Shown in pieces: positions 34,175-42,363 of a stretch of 64,000 bases of DNA (positions within the stretch are counted from its first letter, which is position 1; the number at the start of each line of letters is the position of its first letter). The position numbers and the translations under genes were made by a program. The DNA is from Flagellimonas sediminis. Its GTDB lineage: Bacteria; Bacteroidota; Bacteroidia; Flavobacteriales; Flavobacteriaceae. The stretch lies in assembly GCF_010500845.1 (NCBI RefSeq), contig NZ_JAAAMI010000005.1:1-64000 (forward strand), read 5' to 3'. The notes beneath the pieces are model-generated. The model worked only from the letters and a program-made list of their open reading frames with translations. It made no database searches and was not told where the DNA came from.

Positions 34175-35629
34175 ATGAAAACGAAATATATCGATTTGAT
34201 CGAACAGACCTATGATTTTCCCCAAGAAGAATTTCAGTTGGAAGACAATAAACTGCAATTCCATGGCATAGATCTTTACGGTTTGATCCAACAATATGGT
34301 ACCCCGCTCAAATTCACCTATTTGCCCAAAATTTCGGATAATATCCAAAGGGCCAAAAAGTGGTTCAAGAGTGCCATGAAAAAACATAAATATGCGGGAA
34401 GCTATCACTATTGCTACTGTACCAAGAGTTCCCATTTTGAGCATGTGCTGAACGAGGCCCTTAAAAATGATATCCATATTGAAACCTCTTCGGCTTTTGA
34501 TATCGACATCGTGCAACACTTGATGAAAAGTGGCAAGATTACCAAGAATACCTTTGTAATTTGCAACGGTTTCAAAAGGGATCAATACATCCAGAATATA
34601 GCTGGGTTGATCAACAATGGTCATAAGAACTGTATTCCAATTATTGATAATTATGAGGAAATAGAGCTTTTGAGCGATGCAATAGAAGGCAATTTTAAGG
34701 TAGGGATCAGGATTGCCTCCGAGGAAGAGCCAAAATTTGAGTTCTATACGTCTCGTTTAGGGATTGGTTACAAGAACATAGTGCCTTTTTACAATCAGTC
34801 CATCAAAACCAACGATAAAGTAGAGCTGAAGATGCTTCACTTCTTTATCAATACCGGTATCAGGGATACGGCCTACTACTGGAACGAACTTTTAAAATGT
34901 TTAAAGGTATACATCAGCCTAAAAAGGGTATGCCCCACTTTGGACAGTTTGAACATTGGCGGTGGGTTCCCCATCAAAAATTCCTTGGCCTTCGAATATG
35001 ATTATGAGTATATGGTGGATGAGATCATCCATCAGATCAAGCAGGCTTGCGATGAGGCTGGGGTGGATGTGCCCAATATTTTTACCGAATTTGGCAGTTT
35101 TACCGTTGGTGAGAGTGGCGGTACCATTTACGAAGTATTGTATCAAAAACAACAGAACGACAGGGAAAAATGGAACATGATCAATTCATCTTTCATTACC
35201 ACCATGCCAGATTCTTGGGCTATCAGCAAAAGGTTCATCACTCTATCCATTAACCGTTGGAACGATGAGTATGAGCGTGTACTACTGGGCGGATTAACTT
35301 GTGATAGTGACGATTATTACAATTCCGAACAGCACATGAACGCTATTTATCTTCCCAAATATCGAAGGGATAGGCCACTATATATTGGATTTTTCAACAC
35401 AGGGGCGTACCAAGAGACCATTGGTGGTTTTGGAGGGTTGCAACACTGCTTGATTCCACATCCAAAACACGTTCTAATCGATAAGGATGAAGAGGGCAAC
35501 ATGAAAACAACCGTTTTTGCAGAGCAGCAGACGGCACAACAATTCCTTTCCATCTTAGGATATGGGGCTAAAAAAGAAACCGGTTCATTGGTGAAGTCCA
35601 AAGCCTTGCCAGTACCCAGCAAAAATTGA
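34175..35629 (+). CDS. speA: Biosynthetic arginine decarboxylase (PLP, fold type III)
   Basis: This 484-residue protein belongs to the alanine-racemase-fold decarboxylases: TPLKFTYLPKISDNI, YHYCYCTKSSHFEHVL with the probable PLP lysine Lys84, ETSSAFDIDIV, LNIGGGFPIK and TEFGSFTVGESG. It is shorter than E. coli SpeA (about 650 residues) and matches the compact Bacteroidota form. It converts arginine to agmatine, the first step of polyamine synthesis. The deoxyhypusine-synthase-like gene follows after 110 bp. No agmatinase lies between them, which is unusual for this gene order. Confidence 0.88.
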   Translation: MKTKYIDLIEQTYDFPQEEFQLEDNKLQFHGIDLYGLIQQYGTPLKFTYLPKISDNIQRAKKWFKSAMKKHKYAGSYHYCYCTKSSHFEHVLNEALKNDIHIETSSAFDIDIVQHLMKSGKITKNTFVICNGFKRDQYIQNIAGLINNGHKNCIPIIDNYEEIELLSDAIEGNFKVGIRIASEEEPKFEFYTSRLGIGYKNIVPFYNQSIKTNDKVELKMLHFFINTGIRDTAYYWNELLKCLKVYISLKRVCPTLDSLNIGGGFPIKNSLAFEYDYEYMVDEIIHQIKQACDEAGVDVPNIFTEFGSFTVGESGGTIYEVLYQKQQNDREKWNMINSSFITTMPDSWAISKRFITLSINRWNDEYERVLLGGLTCDSDDYYNSEQHMNAIYLPKYRRDRPLYIGFFNTGAYQETIGGFGGLQHCLIPHPKHVLIDKDEEGNMKTTVFAEQQTAQQFLSILGYGAKKETGSLVKSKALPVPSKN

Positions 35630-35739
35630 GGATAAGACATAAAGTCTGTTGGCATTGAAAAGAAATTAATCAAGAATGAAAATAGGGTGAAGGACGAAAA
35701 TGAAATTTGAGAAGATCCAAAACCCGATAGACTAGTAAA

Positions 35740-36714
35740 ATGAGCAACAAAGGAGCAATATCACAATTTATTCAGAAGTATTATTTGCATTTTAATGCAG
35801 CCGCCTTGGTGGATGCCGCCAAAGGTTATGAAAATCAGTTGAACCAAGGTTCCAAAATGTTGGTGTCCTTGGCCGGTGCCATGAGTACTGCGGAACTAGG
35901 AAAGATCTTTGCCGAGATCATCCGTACCAACAAGGTGCACATCGTGTCCTGTACCGGTGCCAACTTGGAAGAGGACCTGATGAACCTAGTGGCGCATTCC
36001 CATTATAAAAGGGTTCCCAATTACAGGGATTTGACCCCACAGGAAGAGTGGGACCTATTGGAGCAGGGCCTTAACCGGGTTACCGATACCTGTATCCCTG
36101 AAGAAGAAGCTTTTAGGAGATTGCAAAAGCATATTTATGAAATTTGGAAAGATGCTGAAGATAAGGGCGAACGCTATTTTCCACACGAGTTTATGTACAA
36201 ATTGTTGCTTTCCGGGGTTTTGGAGCAATATTATGAGATTGATATCAAGGATTCCTGGATGTATGCAGCTGCCAAGAAGAACCTGCCCATTGTGGTTCCA
36301 GGTTGGGAAGACAGCACCATGGGCAACATTTTTGCCAGTTATGTGATCAAAGGAGAACTGAAGGCAAGTACCATGAAATCCGGTATTGAATACATGGCCT
36401 TTTTGGCCGATTGGTACCAGAAAAATTCCGAAAAAGGAATTGGGTTCTTCCAGATTGGTGGAGGTATCGCGGGGGATTTCCCCATTTGCGTGGTACCCAT
36501 GCTATATCAAGATTTGGAACAGACCGAAACCCCTTTTTGGAGCTATTTCTGCCAAATCAGTGATTCCACCACCAGTTACGGATCCTATTCAGGGGCCGTT
36601 CCGAATGAAAAGATTACCTGGGGCAAATTGGACATTGATACACCCAAGTTCATTGTGGAATCAGATGCTACCATTGTGGCACCATTGATTTTTGCCTACC
36701 TTTTAGATATGTGA
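35740..36714 (+). CDS. Deoxyhypusine-synthase-family enzyme (bacterial, polyamine-related)
   Basis: The 324-residue protein keeps the DHS fold and active site: SLAGAMSTAELG, HIVSCTGANLEEDL, QIGGGIAGDFP (NAD site) and SYGSYSGAVPNEKITWGKL, in which Lys296 matches the lysine that forms the aminobutyl imine. Bacteria have no eIF5A, so bacterial members must transfer the aminobutyl group to a small molecule, as in homospermidine synthases. Next to arginine decarboxylase it probably serves an alternative polyamine route. The downstream small gene overlaps its stop codon. Confidence 0.85.
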   Translation: MSNKGAISQFIQKYYLHFNAAALVDAAKGYENQLNQGSKMLVSLAGAMSTAELGKIFAEIIRTNKVHIVSCTGANLEEDLMNLVAHSHYKRVPNYRDLTPQEEWDLLEQGLNRVTDTCIPEEEAFRRLQKHIYEIWKDAEDKGERYFPHEFMYKLLLSGVLEQYYEIDIKDSWMYAAAKKNLPIVVPGWEDSTMGNIFASYVIKGELKASTMKSGIEYMAFLADWYQKNSEKGIGFFQIGGGIAGDFPICVVPMLYQDLEQTETPFWSYFCQISDSTTSYGSYSGAVPNEKITWGKLDIDTPKFIVESDATIVAPLIFAYLLDM

Positions 36715-37031
36715 TGATGAGGAACAGACAAACAGTGGCTTTAAAACGTGTAATTGTTGATTGCAAAAAGCTGGACAATCATATCCTTAACCTTTTGGTG
36801 GAAAAATACCCCGAAGGATATGACGACGCCGATATCGTGACGTATCGCAACGCTAACAATGAAGTGGTGGAATGTATCGAGGTGCGTACCGAGGACACTG
36901 CTTATTTGGTTCGCGTGAGCAAGCGATTGGTGATGGCCATGGAGGATTATGACGACTCGGAGAATATTTCTGGCAACGACGGTGAAACATCTTTGGACAC
37001 AGATGGTTTGGAGGACTCCGATGAGGAGTAG
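36714..37031 (+). CDS. Small acidic conserved hypothetical protein
   Basis: A roughly 105-residue protein starting at the ATG that overlaps the DHS-like stop (TGATG); 36717 is also possible. The N-terminal 75 residues look folded (RVIVDCKKLDNHILNLLVEK, YRNANNEVVECIEV), and the last 25 are almost all Asp, Glu, Ser and Gly (ETSLDTDGLEDSDEE). I know no domain for it. Tight coupling suggests a role with the polyamine enzyme, and its acidic tail could bind polyamines, but that is speculation. Confidence 0.75.
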   Translation: MMRNRQTVALKRVIVDCKKLDNHILNLLVEKYPEGYDDADIVTYRNANNEVVECIEVRTEDTAYLVRVSKRLVMAMEDYDDSENISGNDGETSLDTDGLEDSDEE

Positions 37032-37054
37032 AACAAAAATCAAAAGGGCCCATT

Positions 37055-37507
37055 ATGAAAAAATTGATCAAATCCCGACTAATTGCCGTTCATAAGGATA
37101 AAGTCCTGGTGCTGAAAAAAGTAGCCCGACCACTCCGGTATACCTTGCCTGGAGGAGTTAAGAAGAAGAAAGAAACCGAATCGGAGACCTTGATCAGGGA
37201 AGTTGGGGAAGAAATAAAGTTGAAGCTTACAGACAAGCAATTGCAATTTTACCTCTCCCATGTTAAAAAGGGCAAGTTCCAGACCGTGTTAAAAAACTAT
37301 TATTTGGTTCAATTGAAGCAAAAGAGCATAAAGGTCAAAGAAAAACACAAGTTTGAAGAAGCATTGTGGTTGGAGTGGAAAGAAGCTTTGCCGTTTATGG
37401 ACAAAATGGATCGTACGGCCGTTAGGTCATATTTCAAAAGTTTGGGTAGAAATTTAAAGAAACAAAATTCAGATGGATACAAAATTCCACCTCGCATTGC
37501 CATGTAA
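37055..37507 (+). CDS. NUDIX hydrolase
   Basis: The 150-residue protein has a NUDIX box beginning LPGGVKKKKETESETL and ending IREVGEEIKLKL. The catalytic REVGEE is complete, while the usual Gly near the end of the box is Lys. It hydrolyses a nucleoside-diphosphate-linked compound; the substrate is unknown. It sits 23 bp after the acidic small gene and overlaps the following VOC gene by 35 bp, so it belongs to the same operon. Confidence 0.85.
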   Translation: MKKLIKSRLIAVHKDKVLVLKKVARPLRYTLPGGVKKKKETESETLIREVGEEIKLKLTDKQLQFYLSHVKKGKFQTVLKNYYLVQLKQKSIKVKEKHKFEEALWLEWKEALPFMDKMDRTAVRSYFKSLGRNLKKQNSDGYKIPPRIAM

Positions 37508-37886
37508 GGATATTGCAGAAACAAGGACCTTTTATTTGGATGTGATCAAAGCTGGTATTGGCAGGCAGGCAGAGCATTGGCTGGATGTAGACCTTTTTGG
37601 TAACCAGTTGACCTTTACCCAATCGGGTAGTTTCAATTTCGATTTTAAGAACTACCGTTTGGAAGATTATATCTTGCCATCCTTCCACTTTGGGGTAATC
37701 GTACCTGTTGAGGTTTGGGGCGAATTGTATTCCAGATTGTTCCAGATGGATCTTGAGATTACTACGGAGACCACCTTTATGCAGGATAGAATAGGGGAAC
37801 ACTTGTCATTCTTCGTACAGGACCCTAACGGTTACATGGTGGAATTCAAAAGCTTTAAAGATCCCAAGGATATTTTCGCAACTTAA
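37473..37886 (+). CDS. VOC-family (glyoxalase/dioxygenase-fold) protein
   Basis: The 137-residue protein has two beta-alpha-beta-beta-beta modules typical of the vicinal-oxygen-chelate superfamily: FHLALPCKDIAETRTFYLD at the start and HLSFFVQDPNGYMVEFKSF near the end, with candidate metal ligands His6, His74 (PSFHFGV) and Glu127 (MVEFK). It starts within the end of the NUDIX gene and ends 3 bp before the next gene. It may be a lyase, dioxygenase or binding protein; the sequence does not decide. Confidence 0.82.
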   Translation: MDTKFHLALPCKDIAETRTFYLDVIKAGIGRQAEHWLDVDLFGNQLTFTQSGSFNFDFKNYRLEDYILPSFHFGVIVPVEVWGELYSRLFQMDLEITTETTFMQDRIGEHLSFFVQDPNGYMVEFKSFKDPKDIFAT

Positions 37887-37889
37887 ATC

Positions 37890-38678
37890 ATGGATTCCAA
37901 AGCCATAGCCTTACATATAGCCGAAAGCATCGACATATCTGGTTGCAGACGGGCCATTGATAAGGAACTTTTGTATGGTGACAGGGACGAACTGTTCTAT
38001 TCGGATGGAGCTTTGGGCTACCTCTATATCTTTAAGTATGGGATCGTGTCCTATTATGGATTGCCGGAAACCACCGTTTCCGAAATATTTGCCGATCTTC
38101 AACCCTTTTGTGTCAAATGGCGTAGGTCCGAGCTTACGGAAGAAATTCAAATAGAATGGGTGTCCAGCGAGCAGGCCTCAAGGGTAACAAACAATAAAAT
38201 TCTATTGCCCGGATCGAATGTAGAGGGCATACGATTGGCCTTGTTGCACTTATCCCAATCTGTGGCGTTGGATTATTTTGAAGGACTGTCCGATCAGATC
38301 ATGAACGAGACCCGATTGCATACCAGTTATTTGGAACAGCACGGGAGATTGGATTTAGGGGGAAAGAAATTAAAGAAATATATCGCAAGGGTATTGAACA
38401 TCAACAACCAGATTTCCGAGAACCTCTATATTTTTGATTCCCCCGAAGTGGCTTGGGAAGACGAGTATTTGGATAAATTGGATAAGCACCTAAAACAGAT
38501 CTTTGATTTAAAGGAGCGGTACCGCACCATCAAGGAGCAGGGCTTTATCATTAAAGAGAATTTGAGTCTGTTTAAGGACATCATGGATCATAGGGAAAGC
38601 AACAGATTGGAATGGATCATCATCATACTTATTTTAGTAGAGGTTGTTGATCTGTTTATCATGAGAATAATCAATTAA
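37890..38678 (+). CDS. RMND1/Sif2 (DUF155) family membrane protein
   Basis: The 262-residue protein matches the RMD1/YagE family: FYSDGALGYLYIFKYGIVSYYG near residues 33-54, the helical SVALDYFEGLSDQIMNETRL, and a C-terminal hairpin ending in a transmembrane segment (LEWIIIILILVEVVDLFIM), preceded by KDIMDHRESNRLE. Mitochondrial relatives are anchored inner-membrane proteins needed for organelle translation. In bacteria the function is unknown. It is followed after 12 bp by the RimB-RimK fusion, a ribosome-modifying type of enzyme, which may be meaningful. Confidence 0.85.
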   Translation: MDSKAIALHIAESIDISGCRRAIDKELLYGDRDELFYSDGALGYLYIFKYGIVSYYGLPETTVSEIFADLQPFCVKWRRSELTEEIQIEWVSSEQASRVTNNKILLPGSNVEGIRLALLHLSQSVALDYFEGLSDQIMNETRLHTSYLEQHGRLDLGGKKLKKYIARVLNINNQISENLYIFDSPEVAWEDEYLDKLDKHLKQIFDLKERYRTIKEQGFIIKENLSLFKDIMDHRESNRLEWIIIILILVEVVDLFIMRIIN

Positions 38679-38690
38679 CATCAACTTATT

Positions 38691-40061
38691 TTGAAAGACA
38701 ATAAAGTATTGGGCAGTGAGGAATGGTGCCGATTTGAAGAATTGGGGATACCAGCCATAAAGGCAAGGGTGGATTCCGGGGCGAAGACATCATCCATACA
38801 GGCCAACAAAATCAAGATTTTTACCAAGGGTTTGGAAGATTGGGTACGCTTTGAGGTAAACCCATTACAGGACAATAGGAGCATCTCCATACTTTGCCAG
38901 GCCAAATTGGTAGATGTTAGGAGTGTGAAAAGTTCCCAAGGCATTTCTGAGGAGCGGCCCGTGATCAAAACACCGGTGAAAATTGGCGGTACTGTTTTCG
39001 AAATTGAACTTACCCTTGCCAACCGAGATACCATGGAATATAGGATGTTACTTGGTCGCGAAGCCTTGAACGGTAGGTATTTGGTAGATCCTTCTAAAAG
39101 TTTTAACCAAGGGGTCATTTCCGATGACGATTTATCACATAAATACCGCCCATACCAATCCGATAAAACGGGACTGAGCATTGGGCTTTTGGCCAGTAAT
39201 CCAGAATTGTATAGCAACAAAAGGATCATTGAGGCAGGTGAAATGCGCGGGCACAAGGTGGTTTTTTTGAACGTGGAGAACGTTTACATGAAATTGGATG
39301 CCACCTCACCCGAAATTAGGTACCGTGGGGGAAACATACTGGATAAGTTCGATGCAGTGATTCCAAGGATCAAGCCTTCCGTTACCTTTTACGGTTGTGC
39401 ACTGCTTAGACAGTTTGATACTTTGGGAGTTTATTGCTTGAACTCGGCAGATTCTATCAGTAAGTCGAGGGACAAACTTTTTGCCTCCCAATTGTTCTCC
39501 AAACACGATATCCACATACCTATTACAGGGTTTGCAAAATCACCTATGGACACCAAAGATTTGATCCGAATGGTGAACGGGGCTCCCTTGATCATCAAAC
39601 TTTTGGAAAGCACCCAGGGGAAAGGAGTGGTCTTGGCCGAAACGAACAAGGCTGCGGAGAGTGTTATCAATGCGTTCAAGAGTGTGCAGACCAATATTTT
39701 GGTACAGGAGTTCATCAAAGAGGCCAACGGTCAGGATATCCGTTGCTTTGTGGTCAATGGCAAGGTAGTGGCCTCCATGCAACGGCAGGCACAAAAGGGG
39801 GAGTTCAGGGCAAACATACACCAAGGCGGTGCGGCATCCCTCATAAAAATTACTTCGGAAGAGCGCAAATTGGCCATTAAGTCGGCCAAAGTGCTCAACT
39901 TGGATGTAGCTGGGGTTGACATTATCCGTTCCAATCGTGGGCCATTGTTATTGGAGGTGAACTCATCGCCAGGATTGGAAGGCATAGAGAATACTACTGG
40001 CATGGATATTGCCAATGTAATGATCGAGACCATTGAACGTAAGCTGAAATACGTACAGTAA
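38691..40061 (+). CDS. rimK: RimB-like protease domain fused to RimK-type glutamate ligase
   Basis: The 456-residue fusion. Residues 1-140 are a retropepsin-like RimB/zinc-protease domain ([18 protein letters not shown], Asp28 in the DSGA motif; [20 protein letters not shown]). Residues about 160-456 are an ATP-grasp RimK ligase ([77 protein letters not shown]). RimK adds glutamates to the C-terminus of ribosomal protein S6, and RimB is its opposing protease in other genera; here both activities would be in one chain. The start codon is TTG at 38691, as no in-frame ATG exists before the protease core. Confidence 0.88.
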   Translation: MKDNKVLGSEEWCRFEELGIPAIKARVDSGAKTSSIQANKIKIFTKGLEDWVRFEVNPLQDNRSISILCQAKLVDVRSVKSSQGISEERPVIKTPVKIGGTVFEIELTLANRDTMEYRMLLGREALNGRYLVDPSKSFNQGVISDDDLSHKYRPYQSDKTGLSIGLLASNPELYSNKRIIEAGEMRGHKVVFLNVENVYMKLDATSPEIRYRGGNILDKFDAVIPRIKPSVTFYGCALLRQFDTLGVYCLNSADSISKSRDKLFASQLFSKHDIHIPITGFAKSPMDTKDLIRMVNGAPLIIKLLESTQGKGVVLAETNKAAESVINAFKSVQTNILVQEFIKEANGQDIRCFVVNGKVVASMQRQAQKGEFRANIHQGGAASLIKITSEERKLAIKSAKVLNLDVAGVDIIRSNRGPLLLEVNSSPGLEGIENTTGMDIANVMIETIERKLKYVQ

Positions 40062-40154
40062 CCTTGGATTTTAACTAACTCGTTTTTAGTCAGTCAATTA
40101 CGATTTTAGCATATAATTTCTTACACAACCTACTCTTTTTAGGACTATGAATTC

Positions 40155-40188
40155 AAATAGGGCATCCGTTAAAGCAGATGCCCCATTT
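40155..40188 (+). terminator. Hairpin downstream of the RimK fusion
   Basis: A 12-bp stem (AAATAGGGCATC with GATGCCCCATTT, one mismatch) around a 10-base loop. The trailing GTTAATT is only weakly T-rich. It probably ends the polyamine/RimK operon. Confidence 0.45.
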
Positions 40189-40237
40189 GTTAATTGGTTC
40201 CTTTCTATATCTAGTGACCATAGTATGTTTGTTCCAG

Positions 40238-40456
40238 TTAACGCAAAGCCTCCTTAAAAATAGGACGGGGTGTTTGTAGGGAACCAAGGTTCTTTTGCCC
40301 CAAATCTTATCATGAACGAGGTTTACGTTGCGCCATGGGGGTTTTTGAGGTTGAGCCCCCTTGGTTGCAACGGTTTTAAAGATCAAATATATGTTTCCCA
40401 TAAATTTGACCTACTTTATTTGAAAAGGAGCTATGGAAATGGCTCCTTTTGTTTTT
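40238..40456 (+). ncRNA. Candidate structured RNA upstream of trxB
   Basis: The region has no convincing coding frame but is rich in pairing. P1 is AACGCAAAGCCTC (40240-40252) with GAGGTTTACGTT (40318-40329). Inside it, GGGG (40267-40270) pairs with CCCC (40298-40301) and GAACC with GGTTC (40281-40292). P3 is CGTTGC (40326-40331) with GCAACG (40367-40372), closing GGGGG/CCCCC. P1 and P3 compete for the same CGTT bases. A -7-like TATGTTTG lies at 40224-40231, and a strong terminator (9-bp stem at 40423-40450, then GTTTTT) closes it. A flavobacterial 6S-type RNA is one possibility; a cis-acting leader is another. Confidence 0.5.
40423..40456 (+). terminator. Intrinsic terminator
   Basis: AAAAGGAGC (40423-40431) pairs with GCTCCTTTT (40442-40450) around a 10-base loop, followed by GTTTTT. 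It reads rightward and ends the candidate RNA before trxB. Confidence 0.75.
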
Positions 40457-40553
40457 CCTTGATTTTACACCCCTTAATCTTATTCACGGAAATTGTTCAC
40501 ATCTTTTAAGAAATCGTAGAACCGTGCCACTGTAAGTTTTTGCACAAAAAACC

Positions 40554-40561
40554 TACTTTTG
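40554..40561 (+). promoter_or_regulatory. -7 element of trxB
   Basis: TACTTTTG matches TAnnTTTG 28 bp before the trxB ATG. No TTTG is present at the expected -33 spacing. Confidence 0.5.
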
Positions 40562-40589
40562 TAACATAATGCATTGAGGAATTTTTGTT

Positions 40590-41558
40590 ATGTCAGAACA
40601 AGTTGAAAGAATAAAAACACTGATCATTGGTTCAGGTCCAGCGGGCTATACCGCCGCAATTTATGCTTCAAGGGCAGATTTGAAACCAGTGATGTATACG
40701 GGTATGGAACCTGGGGGACAATTGACCACCACTACTGAGGTGGATAACTTCCCAGGTTATCCAGAGGGTATTGATGGCCCAACCATGATGATGCAATTGC
40801 AACAGCAAGCAGAACGCTTTGGTACCGATGTAAGGATCGGGATGGTGACTGCAGTTGATTTTAGTGATGAAGTGGGAGGTTTGCATAAAATTACCGTAGA
40901 CGATTCCAAATTGATTGAGGCCGAAACGGTTATTATTTCCACTGGTGCCTCTGCCAAATATCTGAACATTCCAAGTGAGCAGCGTTTGCGTGGTGGCGGT
41001 GTATCGGCATGTGCGGTTTGTGATGGTTTCTTTTACAAAGGTCAGGAAGTGGCCATTGTTGGAGCAGGGGATACTGCCGCAGAAGAGGCATCGTACTTGG
41101 CGAATATCTGTAAAAAAGTGACCATGTTGGTGCGCAAGGACCATATGAGGGCATCCAAAGCCATGCAGCATCGGGTAAACAGCATTGCCAACATTGAGGT
41201 CAGGTATAATTCAGAAGTGGATGAGGTATTGGGTGACCAAGTGGTAGAAGGGCTTAGGATTCTAAATAACCAAACCGGGGAGAAAGAGGAGATTGCCATC
41301 ACAGGTTTGTTCATCGCCATTGGACACAAACCCAACACCGATATATTCAAAGGGCAACTGGAATTGGATGAAACAGGGTATATCATCACGCAAGCCAAAT
41401 CCACAAGGACAAACAAACCCGGTGTGTTTGCAAGTGGTGATGCACAGGACAAAATCTATAGGCAAGCCGTAACGGCCGCAGGTACTGGATGCATGGCGGC
41501 ATTGGATGCTGAGCGTTACTTGGCCGCAGTGGAAAGCAAGGAAATGATAGCATCCTAA
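40590..41558 (+). CDS. trxB: Thioredoxin-disulfide reductase
   Basis: The 322-residue flavoenzyme has the FAD site LIIGSGPAGYTAAIYASRA, the redox-active CAVC (Cys141, Cys144) in GVSACAVCDGFFYKG, the NADPH site VAIVGAGDTAAEEASYL and the C-terminal FAD segment GVFASGDAQDKIYRQAVTAAGTG (split across about residues 277-300). It reduces thioredoxin with NADPH in the cytoplasm. It is monocistronic, with its own -7 element upstream and a strong terminator downstream. Confidence 0.97.
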   Translation: MSEQVERIKTLIIGSGPAGYTAAIYASRADLKPVMYTGMEPGGQLTTTTEVDNFPGYPEGIDGPTMMMQLQQQAERFGTDVRIGMVTAVDFSDEVGGLHKITVDDSKLIEAETVIISTGASAKYLNIPSEQRLRGGGVSACAVCDGFFYKGQEVAIVGAGDTAAEEASYLANICKKVTMLVRKDHMRASKAMQHRVNSIANIEVRYNSEVDEVLGDQVVEGLRILNNQTGEKEEIAITGLFIAIGHKPNTDIFKGQLELDETGYIITQAKSTRTNKPGVFASGDAQDKIYRQAVTAAGTGCMAALDAERYLAAVESKEMIAS

Positions 41559-41580
41559 ACTCTTTTAGGAAAACTTGTTA

Positions 41581-41611
41581 AAAAAGGCACTGAATTTCAG
41601 TGCCTTTTTTT
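41581..41611. terminator. Bidirectional terminator after trxB
   Basis: AAAAAGGCACTG pairs with CAGTGCCTTTTT around AATTT. It has A and T tracts on both sides and serves trxB and the convergent gene at 41625-42068. Confidence 0.9.
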
Positions 41612-41624
41612 GTGGAATGCTAAC

Positions 41625-42068
41625 TCAATCAATCCGTCTGTAGTTTTCTGAAAAAGTTCGGTTGCCATCGGCATCTACCGAAATCTGGCTAAAGGTATCC
41701 TCATTCAAGATCAGCTCGAATGTAAAATTCCTCATGGTATCCAAAGCCTTCATCATTTCATCATCCCCATATTCGATGACCTCTATAAGTTGGTCTTCGG
41801 TAATGCGATAAGAACCATACCCGAATCGACCGTTGGGATCATCCGGAACATATCGGGTCCACATAATCTTCTCTTTGGAATACATTTTAACCTGTCTATA
41901 CCCATCCGATTTTGGAAGGGTATCCGTCACGTTCTGTCCATCATAATTATAAAAACTTTGGAGTTCCCAAGTTCCCTCAATTGTGGGACGGTTATGTTCT
42001 AGTCCCTTGAAGCTTCCCGCCATTAAGAACACAACAAAACATGCAATAAGTAAAATTGATTTTTTCAT
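41625..42068 (-). CDS. Secreted lipocalin-like hypothetical protein
   Basis: The 147-residue product has a signal segment (SILLIACFVVFLMAGSF) and a small beta-barrel pattern starting IEGTWELQSFYNYDG, as in lipocalin-like DUF4488-type proteins, with YRQVKMYSKEKIMWTRYVP and ENYRRID at the end. The cysteine lies within the hydrophobic run, so a lipoprotein is unlikely. The gene is solitary, sharing a terminator with trxB. Function unknown. Confidence 0.75.
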   Translation of the reverse strand: MKKSILLIACFVVFLMAGSFKGLEHNRPTIEGTWELQSFYNYDGQNVTDTLPKSDGYRQVKMYSKEKIMWTRYVPDDPNGRFGYGSYRITEDQLIEVIEYGDDEMMKALDTMRNFTFELILNEDTFSQISVDADGNRTFSENYRRID

Positions 42069-42287
42069 ACCGTCTGACTTAATGGTGATTAAATTTTAAC
42101 TAAAAGATAACAAAAAATTATGATAAAATTAAATTTAAAACCTTAAAAAATTGACAGATGCTCAACAGAAGATTTTTAGATCAATGTTTTCGGAATCTTG
42201 CCGAAGTAAGATTGGAAATGTCATCATCAACAGATTCGCGATGTGTTTGAAGAATAAGTGGAAATCTGTATGAATTTTTATGAAATG

Positions 42288-42309
42288 AACATTTTTGTTT
42301 AAAAATGTT
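42288..42309. promoter_or_regulatory. 22-bp perfect inverted repeat upstream of the second susC
   Basis: AACATTTTT-GTTT-AAAAATGTT, ending 54 bp before the susC ATG. It could be an operator or a promoter-proximal hairpin. Confidence 0.4.
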
Positions 42310-42363
42310 TGATTTCTAAATTTTTTTAGACAAATTTCGGGGTTATTAACACAAAATTAAGTA

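Noticed and set aside
40384-40391. A TATATTTG -7-like element reading leftward into the structured region
   Set aside because: No T-tract terminator lies downstream on that strand and no -33 match was found. The plus strand has both a -7-like element and a strong terminator, so I favour the plus strand, with some doubt.
40153-40401. 82-codon minus-strand frame and 79-codon plus-strand frame upstream of trxB
   Set aside because: Both run through the long complementary stems that better explain the region as structured RNA; neither has protein-family features.
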